Source of the DNA: Candidatus Mnemosynella bozhongmuii
GTDB lineage: Archaea; Halobacteriota; Archaeoglobi; Mnemosynellales; Mnemosynellaceae
Direction: 5' to 3'
Assembly (NCBI GenBank): GCA_014361165.1
Contig: JACIWD010000090.1
Location: 1-33,437 of the forward strand
DNA: 33,437 nucleotides
Within the stretch, counting starts at the first letter, position 1, and every line of letters begins with the position of its first letter. Position numbers and translations under genes: made by a program. Below are positions 1 to 7,444 of the stretch, in pieces. Under the pieces are notes generated by a model. The model saw nothing but the letters and a program-made list of their open reading frames with translations. It did not search any database and was not told the origin of the DNA.

Positions 1-444
1 ACGATTGGATGCGGAGCAACCGGATGGCTCACAGAAAACCATCCGAAGCTCAGGCCGGTTGACACGAACACAGACGGAGTCTACATCGCAGGATGCGCTC
101 AGGGCCCAAAGGACATTCCGGATTCAGTTGCCCAGGGTAAGGCTGCTGCTGCAGCAGCAGCAATTCCGATGTCCGCAGGAAAGATAAAGGTTGAACCAAT
201 TGTCGCAGAGGTCATCGAGGATCTCTGTGGAGGATGCAGAACATGCGAGGAGGTCTGTCCGTATGGAGCTCCGAAGATTGTTGAGAAGGATGGAAAATAC
301 AAGTCAGAGATCAATGCTGTTCTCTGCAAGGGGTGTGGAGCGTGCGTTGCTGCCTGTCCGGCTGGAGCAATCATTCAGCATGGATTCAAGGATGAGCAGA
401 TCAGAGCCCAGATTCAGGCTCTTACTTCGGAATATGAGGGGTGA
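1..444 (+). CDS. hdrA: CoB-CoM-type heterodisulfide reductase subunit A, C-terminal part
   Basis: The reading frame is open from base 1, so only the last 147 residues of this flavin and iron-sulfur subunit are present. HdrA carries the bifurcating FAD and passes electrons between hydrogenase and the HdrBC catalytic part. Visible are the end of the FAD-binding region (GVYIAGCAQGPKDIPDSV) and, near the C-terminus, two ferredoxin-type 4Fe-4S motifs: CGGCRTCEEVCP and CKGCGACVAACP. The stop is six bases before hdrC, and the gene order hdrA-hdrC-hdrB-mvhD-mvhG-mvhA supports the call. The N-terminal FAD and cysteine-rich domains lie outside the window, so a HdrA-like paralogue cannot be strictly excluded. 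Confidence 0.93.
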   Translation, partial: TIGCGATGWLTENHPKLRPVDTNTDGVYIAGCAQGPKDIPDSVAQGKAAAAAAAIPMSAGKIKVEPIVAEVIEDLCGGCRTCEEVCPYGAPKIVEKDGKYKSEINAVLCKGCGACVAACPAGAIIQHGFKDEQIRAQIQALTSEYEG

Positions 445-450
445 TTTTCA

Positions 451-1002
451 ATGACTCTCGTGCTTGGAAAGATTGATAAAGAGTTTTTGAAGGAGCTTGA
501 GGAGAAAGGAGCTGAAACCCTTCAGAGATGCTATCAGTGTGGCACCTGTGTTGCAGATTGCCCTGCGACGAACTTCCCGGGGTTCAACATAAGGAGAATC
601 ATGCACAAAGCCTCTCTTGGTCTCAGAGATCTTCTTCTCAATGATGAAACTGTCTGGAGATGCACAACCTGCTACACCTGCTATGAAAGATGTCCTCAGA
701 ATGCAGATCCTACTTATGTGATCTTTGCAATCAGAAGGTTTCAGGCTGAGAACGGAAGAGTTCCCGAAGCTCAGAAGGAGGTTGCGAAGAACATCTACAC
801 TCTCGGGCACGCAATAACCATTGCAAAGGCAAAAGAGCTGAGAAAGAAGCTCGGACTTGAGGAGCTTCCACCAACTGCTGCGAAATATCCTGAAGCAATT
901 GAAGAGCTTCAGAAGATAATCGAGGGAACAAAAGCGATTGAGATTTTCGGTTTGAGGAAAGACTGGAAAGCACCATCAGATGAGGTTAAGGCGAGTGATT
1001 GA
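451..1002 (+). CDS. hdrC: Heterodisulfide reductase subunit C
   Basis: A 183-residue cytoplasmic iron-sulfur protein that links HdrA to the catalytic HdrB. Two classical 4Fe-4S motifs are visible: C27-x2-C30-x2-C33-x3-C37P and C71-x2-C74-x2-C77-x3-C81P. Length and spacing fit soluble HdrC; there are no membrane segments, so it is not a HdrE-linked membrane form. The ATG follows the hdrA stop by six bases, with GAGGGGTGA as ribosome binding site over the hdrA stop. The 3' end runs two bases short of the hdrB start, which suggests translational coupling. Confidence 0.95.
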   Translation: MTLVLGKIDKEFLKELEEKGAETLQRCYQCGTCVADCPATNFPGFNIRRIMHKASLGLRDLLLNDETVWRCTTCYTCYERCPQNADPTYVIFAIRRFQAENGRVPEAQKEVAKNIYTLGHAITIAKAKELRKKLGLEELPPTAAKYPEAIEELQKIIEGTKAIEIFGLRKDWKAPSDEVKASD

Positions 1003-1003
1003 T

Positions 1004-1888
1004 ATGAAGTACGCAATATATTTGGGTTGCATAACTCCCTTAAGATATCCCGATATCGAAGCCTCCGTCAGAGAGACCCTTCCAGAGCTCGGGGTTGAGC
1101 TTGAGGACATCCCGAAAGCAACCTGCTGCCCTCCGGGAGGAGCATTTTGGAGCGCCGATGAAATGGCTGCGATGGCGATAAGTGCGAGGAACATCTCTCT
1201 TGCTGAAGAGATGAATCTCGATATGATGACAATCTGCAACGGATGCTATGGATTCCTGAAGAAGACAAACGAGAAGCTCAAGCATGATGAGGAGAAGAGA
1301 AAGAAGATAAATGAGATGCTGAAAAGAGCAAACAGAGAGTTCAAAGGGACAATAAAAGTTAAGCACATCGCAGAGGTTCTCTATGAGGATGTTGGAGTCG
1401 AAAAGATAAAGGAAGCGGTTAAGAGACCGCTCACAGGTTTGAAGTTTGCAGTTCACCCAGGATGCCATCTCATGAGACCCTCGGATTACATGAACTTCGA
1501 TGATCCTGAGTCACCGCATAAAGTTGAGGTTCTCGTCGAAGCTCTCGGAGCAGAAGTGGTCGAGTGGAGAGACAAGACAAAATGTTGCGGTGCTGGAGGA
1601 GGAATGAGGGGAACAGACCCCGAGCTGGCTCTAAAGATAACGAAGGAGAAGCTTCTCGCTCTGAAGGAAGCTCAGGTTGATGCTGTGGTCACGGTCTGTC
1701 CGTTCTGCCATCTCCAGTTTGACATAGGTCAGGATGACCTGAGGAAGAGGGGGGAGATTGACTTCTCTATTCCTTCAGTCTACTATACGCATCTTCTCGC
1801 TATTGCCATGGGAAGAGATCCAAAGCAGGTGCTATCATTTGCGAAAACTCCGAGAAATGAGCTGATAAAGAAGCTGGAGGGTGTTTGA
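1004..1888 (+). CDS. hdrB: Heterodisulfide reductase subunit B
   Basis: The 294-residue catalytic subunit that reduces the heterodisulfide, or a related disulfide, at noncubane iron-sulfur clusters. Both CCG-domain signatures are present: C9, C41-C42, C78-x2-C81, and C154, C194-C195, C232-x2-C235. The ATG at 1004 is preferred to an in-frame upstream start at 980 because MKYAIYLGC places C9 correctly and avoids an eight-residue extension inside hdrC. The gene sits between hdrC and mvhD. The true substrate in a non-methanogen may not be CoM-S-S-CoB. Confidence 0.95.
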   Translation: MKYAIYLGCITPLRYPDIEASVRETLPELGVELEDIPKATCCPPGGAFWSADEMAAMAISARNISLAEEMNLDMMTICNGCYGFLKKTNEKLKHDEEKRKKINEMLKRANREFKGTIKVKHIAEVLYEDVGVEKIKEAVKRPLTGLKFAVHPGCHLMRPSDYMNFDDPESPHKVEVLVEALGAEVVEWRDKTKCCGAGGGMRGTDPELALKITKEKLLALKEAQVDAVVTVCPFCHLQFDIGQDDLRKRGEIDFSIPSVYYTHLLAIAMGRDPKQVLSFAKTPRNELIKKLEGV

Positions 1889-1889
1889 A

Positions 1890-2321
1890 ATGAGTGAGGA
1901 ATTCGAACCCAATATTGTTGGCTTCGCCTGCAACTGGTGCACCTACGCTGGAGCTGATTTAGCTGGTCTCTCAAGATTCGAGTATCCCCCGACTGTGAAG
2001 ATCATCAGAGTTATGTGCTCCGGAAGAGTTGACCCCTCTTTCGTGCTTGAGGCATTTGCAAGAGGAGCAGATGGTGTCTTCATCGGAGGATGTCATGTTC
2101 CAGCGGACTGTCATTACCAGCGAGGAAACTTCAAGTGCTGGAGGAGAATTGAGATTTTGAAGAAACTTCTCGAACAGCTCGGAATCGAGCCAGAAAGACT
2201 TCGTCTCGAGTGGGTCGCAGCTTCTGAGGGTCAGAAATTTGCTGAGGTGATTAAAGAGTTCACGGAAACCCTTAAGAGGCTCGGTCCGAGCAAAATTAAA
2301 GGGGGTGTGAGGGTTGACTAA
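1890..2321 (+). CDS. mvhD: F420-non-reducing hydrogenase iron-sulfur subunit D
   Basis: A 143-residue electron carrier that joins the MvhAG hydrogenase to HdrA in the bifurcating complex. Cysteines at about 14, 17, 43, 68, 74 and 83 (FACNWCTYAGAD, MCSGRVDP, GGCHVPADCHY) are the hallmark of the MvhD [2Fe-2S] family. The ATG at 1890 follows GGAGG at about 1877, so three upstream in-frame residues from 1881 are not needed. The 3' end overlaps the mvhG start by 8 bases. Presence of mvhD next to hdrABC argues for a Hdr-linked hydrogenase rather than an F420-reducing one. Confidence 0.94.
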   Translation: MSEEFEPNIVGFACNWCTYAGADLAGLSRFEYPPTVKIIRVMCSGRVDPSFVLEAFARGADGVFIGGCHVPADCHYQRGNFKCWRRIEILKKLLEQLGIEPERLRLEWVAASEGQKFAEVIKEFTETLKRLGPSKIKGGVRVD

Positions 2322-3234
2322 ACCAAAAGTTGCAATCGTGGCTCTCGGTGTCTGCTCTGGATGCGAGGTCACGATTGTTGACACCGATGAAGCTCTTCTG
2401 GATATTCTCGGTGCAATTGACCTCTGTCATCTTCAGATCGCATCTGATTTCAAATATGAGGATATTCCTGAGGAGATTGACGTTGCCATCATCTCTGGAA
2501 ATGTGAGGAACGAGGAGAACATGGAGATTGCGAAGATGCTTGAGGAAAGAGCAAAGGTAGTCGTAGCGAATGGAAGCTGCGCTTGTTTTGGAGGAATTCC
2601 AGGTCTGGGGAACCTCTGGAGAAATGAGGATCTTATGAAATTTGCATACATGGAGTCTCCAACCACGGAGAATCCCGAAGGAGTTCTTCCCGAGCCAGAG
2701 GTCCTCACGCTTACAGAGAGAGTTTACGCACTTCCTGAGGTCATAAGAGTTGATTACATGATTCCCGGATGTCCACCACAGCCGCACACTTTCGTGGAGG
2801 TCATCACAGCTCTTCTTGAGGGAAGAGAACCACAGCTTCCGAGCTATAACCTCTGTGAGGAGTGCAAGAGGAAGAGGAGTGCAAAGAAGATGCCAACGAT
2901 AAGAAGATGGACCGAAGGAGTTGAGGACGATGGAGAAACATGTCTTCTTGAGCAGGGATTCTTGTGTTACGGTCCGGCAACAAGAGCTGGATGCGGAGCA
3001 ATTTGCGTGAACGAAGGAAATGCTCCGTGCATAGGATGTTATGGTCCAACTCCGCAGGTTGTTGACCAGGGAGCGAAGATGATCGGAGCAATCGGAGCAA
3101 TGGGCGATGTTGCAGCTCAGGAAGGAGAGGCAGACGAACCCGAGGAATTTGCGAAGAAGTTCGTTGATCCTGTTGGATGGCTCTATCGCTTCACTCTTCC
3201 CGCATCGCTGATTAAGGAGAGAATAAACAAGTGA
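2314..3234 (+). CDS. mvhG: F420-non-reducing hydrogenase small subunit
   Basis: The 306-residue small subunit of the [NiFe] hydrogenase, which carries the electron-relay 4Fe-4S clusters. The proximal-cluster motif LGVCSGCE (C14, C17) is at the N-terminus, followed by ANGSCACFGG and PGCPPQP, and further C-terminal cysteines including GAICVN and CIGCYGP. The start is a TTG at 2314: a TGA lies in frame six bases upstream, so no longer form is possible, and GGGGGTG at about 2301 serves as the ribosome binding site. It overlaps mvhD by 8 bases. No Tat signal is present, consistent with a cytoplasmic enzyme. Confidence 0.94.
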   Translation: MTKPKVAIVALGVCSGCEVTIVDTDEALLDILGAIDLCHLQIASDFKYEDIPEEIDVAIISGNVRNEENMEIAKMLEERAKVVVANGSCACFGGIPGLGNLWRNEDLMKFAYMESPTTENPEGVLPEPEVLTLTERVYALPEVIRVDYMIPGCPPQPHTFVEVITALLEGREPQLPSYNLCEECKRKRSAKKMPTIRRWTEGVEDDGETCLLEQGFLCYGPATRAGCGAICVNEGNAPCIGCYGPTPQVVDQGAKMIGAIGAMGDVAAQEGEADEPEEFAKKFVDPVGWLYRFTLPASLIKERINK

Positions 3235-3244
3235 GGTGAATGAA

Positions 3245-4687
3245 ATGAAGAAGATTACGATCAATCCCGTAACGCGTGTTGAAGGACACATGAGGGTTGA
3301 GGTCTTCCTCGATGAGGATGGAAGCGTTAAGGATGCTCATACAAGCACAGTTGAGTTCAGAGGTTATGAGAAGTTCTGTGTTGGAAGAAGAGTCGAGGAA
3401 ATGCCAAGAATAGTTTCAACAATCTGTGGAACCTGTCCGGTGTCGCATCATCTTGCTTCTGCGAAAGCCGGAGATGCTGTTTACGGAGTTGAGAATGAGA
3501 TTCCAGAAACCGCATACAAGCTGAGGGAACTAATGCACATGGGTCAGATAATCCACAGCCATCTGATTCACTTCTATGTGCTTGCTGCTCCAGATCTCGT
3601 TCTCGGTCCAGATCATCCTCCTGCGACGAGAAACATCCTCGGCCTCGTTGATGCAGTTGGAGTTGACTTCGTGAAAGAGGTGATCAGAGCTCGAGCAACA
3701 GGTCAGGAGTTAGTTGCAGCGACGGGAGCAAAGAGGCTTCACCAGTCCACTGCAGTTCCCGGAGGAATAACTGCAGTTCTTTCTGAGGAAAAGAGGAGAG
3801 AGCTTCTTGAGAAGGTGAAGAACAACGTTCTTCCATTAATGGAGAAATCAATTCAGCTTGCTCAGGAGCTCCTCTTTGATAAATACGCTGATCTCGTTCA
3901 GAGCTTCGGAGTAGTTGAAACAAGTCATATGGGTCTTGTGAACAACGGAAATCTTGATCTCTATCACGGAGTCATCAGGGTGATGACGCCTGATGGAGAG
4001 ACCTTCGAATTTGAGGCAAAGGACTATCAGAACGAGATCGGTGAGATTGTTCACAGCTTCTCCTCGATGAAGAGCCAGTATCTCAAGCGCATGGGATCTC
4101 CCGAGAAGGGAATCTACAGAGTTAATGCACTTCCGAGGATCAACGTCTGCGATCAGATAAGTACCGAAAGAGCAAATGAGCTTCTGAAAGACTTCAGAAA
4201 GAAGTTCGGAAGACCAGCTCAGCAGACGCTTCTCTATCACTACTGCAGGTTGATAGAAACTATGCATGCGGCCGAGAAGGCCATAGAGATCCTTAAGGAC
4301 AAGGAGACGATCACGAGCACGAAAAACAGAGTGAAGCTGGAAAAGACACCAACCGAGGGAGTTGGAGTCATAGAGGCACCGAGAGGAACCCTTTTCCACC
4401 ACTACAAGACTGATGAGAACGGAATAGTTAAAGAGGCGAACATCATTGTTGCGACCTCTCAGAACCAGCTCGCATGGAATGAGGGAGTTAAACAGGTTGC
4501 CAAAGAGTTCATCAAGCCGGGAGAGGAGATCACTCAGGGAGTTCTGAACAGAATAGAGATGATCATCAGAGCCTATGATCCATGCAACTCCTGTGCAACC
4601 CACACTCTACCAGGTAAGATGCCTCTCGAGCTTGTCATCTATGACAGCGATGGAAAAATCGTCGAAACCCTGAGGAGAAACATTTAA
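3245..4687 (+). CDS. mvhA: F420-non-reducing hydrogenase large subunit
   Basis: The 480-residue [NiFe] catalytic subunit, which oxidises H2. The N-terminal RVEGH and the L1 motif ICGTCPVSH (C61, C64) pair with the C-terminal L2 motif DPCNSCATH (C447, C450) to ligate the NiFe(CN)2CO site. A 27-residue tail follows H453; this is the extension normally removed by a dedicated protease, encoded just downstream. ATG 3245 is preceded at 5 bases by GAGGTGA (3233-3239), which overlaps the mvhG stop; an in-frame GTG at 3236 is the alternative. L1 has Thr where many relatives have Ile (CGIC). Confidence 0.95.
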   Translation: MKKITINPVTRVEGHMRVEVFLDEDGSVKDAHTSTVEFRGYEKFCVGRRVEEMPRIVSTICGTCPVSHHLASAKAGDAVYGVENEIPETAYKLRELMHMGQIIHSHLIHFYVLAAPDLVLGPDHPPATRNILGLVDAVGVDFVKEVIRARATGQELVAATGAKRLHQSTAVPGGITAVLSEEKRRELLEKVKNNVLPLMEKSIQLAQELLFDKYADLVQSFGVVETSHMGLVNNGNLDLYHGVIRVMTPDGETFEFEAKDYQNEIGEIVHSFSSMKSQYLKRMGSPEKGIYRVNALPRINVCDQISTERANELLKDFRKKFGRPAQQTLLYHYCRLIETMHAAEKAIEILKDKETITSTKNRVKLEKTPTEGVGVIEAPRGTLFHHYKTDENGIVKEANIIVATSQNQLAWNEGVKQVAKEFIKPGEEITQGVLNRIEMIIRAYDPCNSCATHTLPGKMPLELVIYDSDGKIVETLRRNI

Positions 4688-4690
4688 AAA
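4683..4690 (+). promoter_or_regulatory. TATA box for the maturation protease gene
   Basis: TTTAAAAA is built over the mvhA stop codon. Its centre is 27 bases before the ATG at 4714, the spacing expected if transcription starts at or next to the A of the start codon. The 26-base gap is pyrimidine-rich and has no ribosome binding site, which fits a leaderless mRNA. Read-through from mvhA remains possible. Confidence 0.55.
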
Positions 4691-4713
4691 CTCCCTCCCT
4701 CACCCCTCTTTTT

Positions 4714-5181
4714 ATGCCAAAGCCAATTCTTATCATCGGCTGCGGAAATCCTCTCATGGGAGATGACGGAGCCGGAAACAGAGTTGTCGAGAAGTTGAGA
4801 GAGTTTCAGCTTCCAGAGTATGTTGAGATTGAAGATGTTGGTGTTGGCGGACTTGGAATCATCGAGCTCCTTTTGGATAGAAAGAAGATCATAGTTGTTG
4901 ATGCAGTCAGAACAGGAGCTCCTCCGGGAACACTTCATGTCCTCAGAAGAGATGAACTTCCATCCGCTAACTTCTTCATGATCTCTCCTCACGACATCGG
5001 GCTTCTTGAGACTCTTGAGCTTGCTGAAAAGGTCTTTCCCGAGAGGGTCACAAAAAACATTCTTGTGATAGGGATTGAAGCTGGAGTGGTGACGGAATAC
5101 ACTGATATCGTGAGCGAGGAAGTGAGAAGGGCGATTGACGAAGCGGTTCAGATAGTTCTTCAGGAACTTGGTATAACTTAG
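4714..5181 (+). CDS. [NiFe]-hydrogenase maturation endopeptidase (HycI/HybD family)
   Basis: A 155-residue protease that removes the C-terminal extension of the hydrogenase large subunit once nickel is in place. The family fold starts with IIGCGNPLMGDDGAG. The three nickel-sensing residues line up as D17, D63 (VVDAV) and H93 (SPHDIG), close to E16/D62/H93 of HybD, so position 17 is Asp rather than Glu. It lies directly after mvhA, whose 27-residue tail is the obvious substrate. A TATA box over the mvhA stop suggests additional leaderless transcription of this gene alone. Confidence 0.9.
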   Translation: MPKPILIIGCGNPLMGDDGAGNRVVEKLREFQLPEYVEIEDVGVGGLGIIELLLDRKKIIVVDAVRTGAPPGTLHVLRRDELPSANFFMISPHDIGLLETLELAEKVFPERVTKNILVIGIEAGVVTEYTDIVSEEVRRAIDEAVQIVLQELGIT

Positions 5182-5201
5182 TTTTTGATTTCCATAAGAT
5201 A

Positions 5202-5209
5202 TTTATAAT
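5202..5209 (+). promoter_or_regulatory. TATA box of the thiamine operon
   Basis: TTTATAAT has its centre 27 bases before the ATG at 5232. An ATG at 5208 is part of this box and would lie upstream of the expected transcription start, so it is unlikely to be the start codon. The leader is too short for a TPP riboswitch and none is visible; regulation would have to be at transcription initiation. Confidence 0.6.
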
Positions 5210-5231
5210 GGCACCTGAAAAGAGTTCTCTC

Positions 5232-6011
5232 ATGAGCCCAATGCTTAGAGAAGGGGATCTCGCTGAGCTCTTCTTCAGAGCATCATTCGAGGAGCTCAGG
5301 AGCATCACGAAAAATGATGTCATCATAGTTGGAGCCGGACCTTCGGGTCTCGTCGCTGCATGGAAGCTTGCTGAGAAGGGAAAGAAAGTCCTCATTCTTG
5401 AGAGGATGCTCGGAGTTGGCGGAGGAATCAGAGGTGGAGGGATGCTCCTCCCTGTTGCTCTTCTTCAGGATGAGGCTTCATCGATTCTCAGAGAAGCTGG
5501 AGTCAAGCTCAAGAATCTTTCAGAAGGCCTCTATTATGTGAACCCCACAGAAATGTCTGTGAAGCTCGCTTCAAAGGCGATTGACAGCGGAGCAAGCATT
5601 CTTGTTGGAGTTGAGGTCGATGATCTCATAGTGAGGAGGGGAGAGAATTTCAGGGTTGAAGGAGTAGTGATAAACTGGACCCCAATCGTCGAAGCCGGCT
5701 GGCATGTTGATCCGCTGATGCTCGAAGCAAAAGCAGTGGTCGATGCAACAGGTCATGATGCAAGAGTCCTGAGAACCCTTGCCAAGAGATGTCCTGAGCT
5801 GAATCTTGAGGTCAGAGGCATGAGCGGGATGGATGTTTGGAGAGGGGAGGAGGATGTTGTGAAGTTCACAGGGAAAGTCGTCGAAGGTCTTTATCTTGCT
5901 GGGATGAGTGTCGCAGAGCTTCACAACACAACGAGAATGGGTCCAATTTTCGGAGGAATGCTTTTGAGCGGAAAGAAAGTCGCAGAACTGATTATTCAGG
6001 ATCTGAGGTGA
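5232..6011 (+). CDS. thi4: Thiazole biosynthesis protein Thi4 (ribulose-1,5-bisphosphate-like/thiazole synthase, archaeal type)
   Basis: A 259-residue NAD-using enzyme that makes the adenylated thiazole precursor of thiamine. The Rossmann motif VGAGPSG spans 33-39, followed by GGGIRGGG and the DATGHDA segment. At the position of the sacrificial cysteine of yeast Thi4 the sequence reads AGWHVDP, a His at residue 158. Archaeal His-type enzymes are known to use free sulfide catalytically, so a non-suicide enzyme is inferred. ATG 5232 is chosen over 5208 because the latter lies inside the TATA box. First gene of thi4-thiM-thiE-thiD. Confidence 0.9.
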   Translation: MSPMLREGDLAELFFRASFEELRSITKNDVIIVGAGPSGLVAAWKLAEKGKKVLILERMLGVGGGIRGGGMLLPVALLQDEASSILREAGVKLKNLSEGLYYVNPTEMSVKLASKAIDSGASILVGVEVDDLIVRRGENFRVEGVVINWTPIVEAGWHVDPLMLEAKAVVDATGHDARVLRTLAKRCPELNLEVRGMSGMDVWRGEEDVVKFTGKVVEGLYLAGMSVAELHNTTRMGPIFGGMLLSGKKVAELIIQDLR

Positions 6012-6015
6012 GAGG

Positions 6016-6819
6016 ATGAAGGAGAGAATAGCTGAAAGCCTGAAAAAGCTGAGGGACAGGAGACCCCTCGTTCAGAACATTACGAACTTCGTGGTGATGA
6101 ACACAACCGCAAATGCTCTTCTTTCAATCGGAGCCTCTCCTGTTATGGCTCATGCTGTTGAAGAGCTTGAGGAGATGCTCGCAATAGCCGACGCTCTTGT
6201 TGTGAACATCGGAACTCTTGATGACCGCTGGGTTGACTCGATGAGAAGGGCTGTCGAGATTGCGGGAGAGATGAAAAAGCCTGTTGTTCTTGATCCAGTA
6301 GGAGCTGGAGCAACAAAATACAGAACAAGAACCGCACTCGAACTTCTTGAGATAGGTTCCATCTCGGTTCTCAGAGGGAATTTCGGAGAGATAAAAGCAC
6401 TTCTCGGAGAGAGTGGAGCAACGAGAGGCGTCGATTCTGTTGAATATGATGAGAGGGCTGCGGGAGAGCTCGCACTCAGGGCATCGGAGAGCTTTGGAAC
6501 AGCTGTTGCGGTTACGGGAAAGGTAGATTATGTGAGCGATGGAAAGAAGCTTTTCTCTGTGATGAACGGACATGAGATGTTGGAGAGAGTCACAGGAACA
6601 GGATGCATTGTAACATCGCTGATAGGCGCATTCTTGGCTGTCGACTCTCCTGTTTACGCTTCTCTGAGCGCTCTGACCATTTTCGGAATATCCGCAGAGC
6701 TCAGCTTCGAGGAGGCACCCTTCCCTGGGAGTTTCCATGTGAAGCTCTATGACTGGCTTTATAAGATAGGTGAGAGAGAGATTCTTGAAAGAGCAAGGGT
6801 GAACGAAATTGAAGCTTGA
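6016..6819 (+). CDS. thiM: Hydroxyethylthiazole kinase
   Basis: A 267-residue ribokinase-like enzyme that phosphorylates hydroxyethylthiazole, giving the thiazole phosphate that ThiE couples to the pyrimidine. Family features include PLVQNITNFVVMN at the N-terminus, LDPVGAGATKYRT in the middle and the anion-hole/catalytic segment RVTGTGCIVTS. The ATG is 4 bases after thi4, with GAGGTGAGAGG as binding site. It overlaps thiE by 11 bases. Its presence next to thi4 means both synthesis and salvage of the thiazole are encoded together. Confidence 0.93.
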   Translation: MKERIAESLKKLRDRRPLVQNITNFVVMNTTANALLSIGASPVMAHAVEELEEMLAIADALVVNIGTLDDRWVDSMRRAVEIAGEMKKPVVLDPVGAGATKYRTRTALELLEIGSISVLRGNFGEIKALLGESGATRGVDSVEYDERAAGELALRASESFGTAVAVTGKVDYVSDGKKLFSVMNGHEMLERVTGTGCIVTSLIGAFLAVDSPVYASLSALTIFGISAELSFEEAPFPGSFHVKLYDWLYKIGEREILERARVNEIEA

Positions 6820-7444
6820 GAAGAGATTGAGACTTTATGTCATCACAGATGGAAGGCTTGTTGATGAGGTTGAGGGAACCGAAAAGGCTCTGAAAGGAGG
6901 AGCAACAGCAATACAACTCAGAATGAAGGGTGAACCTACGAGAAAGATGATTGAAGTTGGCAAGAAGCTCAGAAAACTCACCGAGGAATATGATGCTCTC
7001 TTTTTCGTGAATGATCGTGTGGATGTTGCAATGGCTGTTGATGCCGATGGAGCTCATCTCGGCCAAGAGGACATGCCGGTTGAGACAGCAAGAGAAATTG
7101 CACCAGAACTCATCATTGGAGTTTCAGCAAGTTCTGTTCAAGAAGCTGTTGAAGCCGAGAATGGAGGGGCAGATTACATCGGCGCCGGAGCAGTTTTTCC
7201 AACCTCAACAAAGAGTGATGCGGAGTTCCTGGGCATTGAAGCTCTTGAGGAAATCGTCAGAAGGGTGAGAATTCCAGTGGTTGCAATAGGAGGAATAACT
7301 CACGAAAATGTTCTTGAGGTTCTTCGCAGAGGGGCTCACGGAGTTGCGGTCATTTCCGCAATCATGGGAGCAGATGACATAGAGGGGGCAGCAAGGAGAA
7401 TGAGAGAGATAATAGATGGGTTCTTCGGGGATGAAGAGAGTTAA
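6809..7444 (+). CDS. thiE: Thiamine-phosphate synthase
   Basis: A 211-residue TIM-barrel enzyme that joins HMP-PP and thiazole phosphate to thiamine phosphate. Visible are the N-terminal LYVITDG, QLRMK, FVNDRVDVA, DGAHLGQEDMP, YIGAGAVFPTSTKSD and the C-terminal phosphate-binding VVAIGGIT and GVAVISAIMGA. The start is a TTG at 6809 inside the thiM 3' end, with GGTGA about 8 bases upstream. The last 14 bases overlap the downstream thiD start. Many archaea use ThiN instead, so the presence of ThiE matters for interpreting the thiD tail. Confidence 0.94.
   Translation: MKLEKRLRLYVITDGRLVDEVEGTEKALKGGATAIQLRMKGEPTRKMIEVGKKLRKLTEEYDALFFVNDRVDVAMAVDADGAHLGQEDMPVETAREIAPELIIGVSASSVQEAVEAENGGADYIGAGAVFPTSTKSDAEFLGIEALEEIVRRVRIPVVAIGGITHENVLEVLRRGAHGVAVISAIMGADDIEGAARRMREIIDGFFGDEES

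Noticed and set aside
2296..3291. 331-codon open frame on the minus strand across mvhG
   Set aside because: It is antisense to a fully conserved hydrogenase gene, shows no recognisable domain, and long antisense frames are common here because of the strong GAG/AGA/CTC codon bias.
3848..4603. 251-codon open frame on the minus strand across mvhA
   Set aside because: Antisense to the hydrogenase large subunit; no binding site or domain.
5182..5231. TPP riboswitch upstream of the thiamine operon
   Set aside because: The gap is only 50 bases and the TATA box lies within it, leaving no leader for an aptamer.
6124..6738. 204-codon minus-strand frame across thiM
   Set aside because: Antisense shadow of a well-conserved kinase; no family features.
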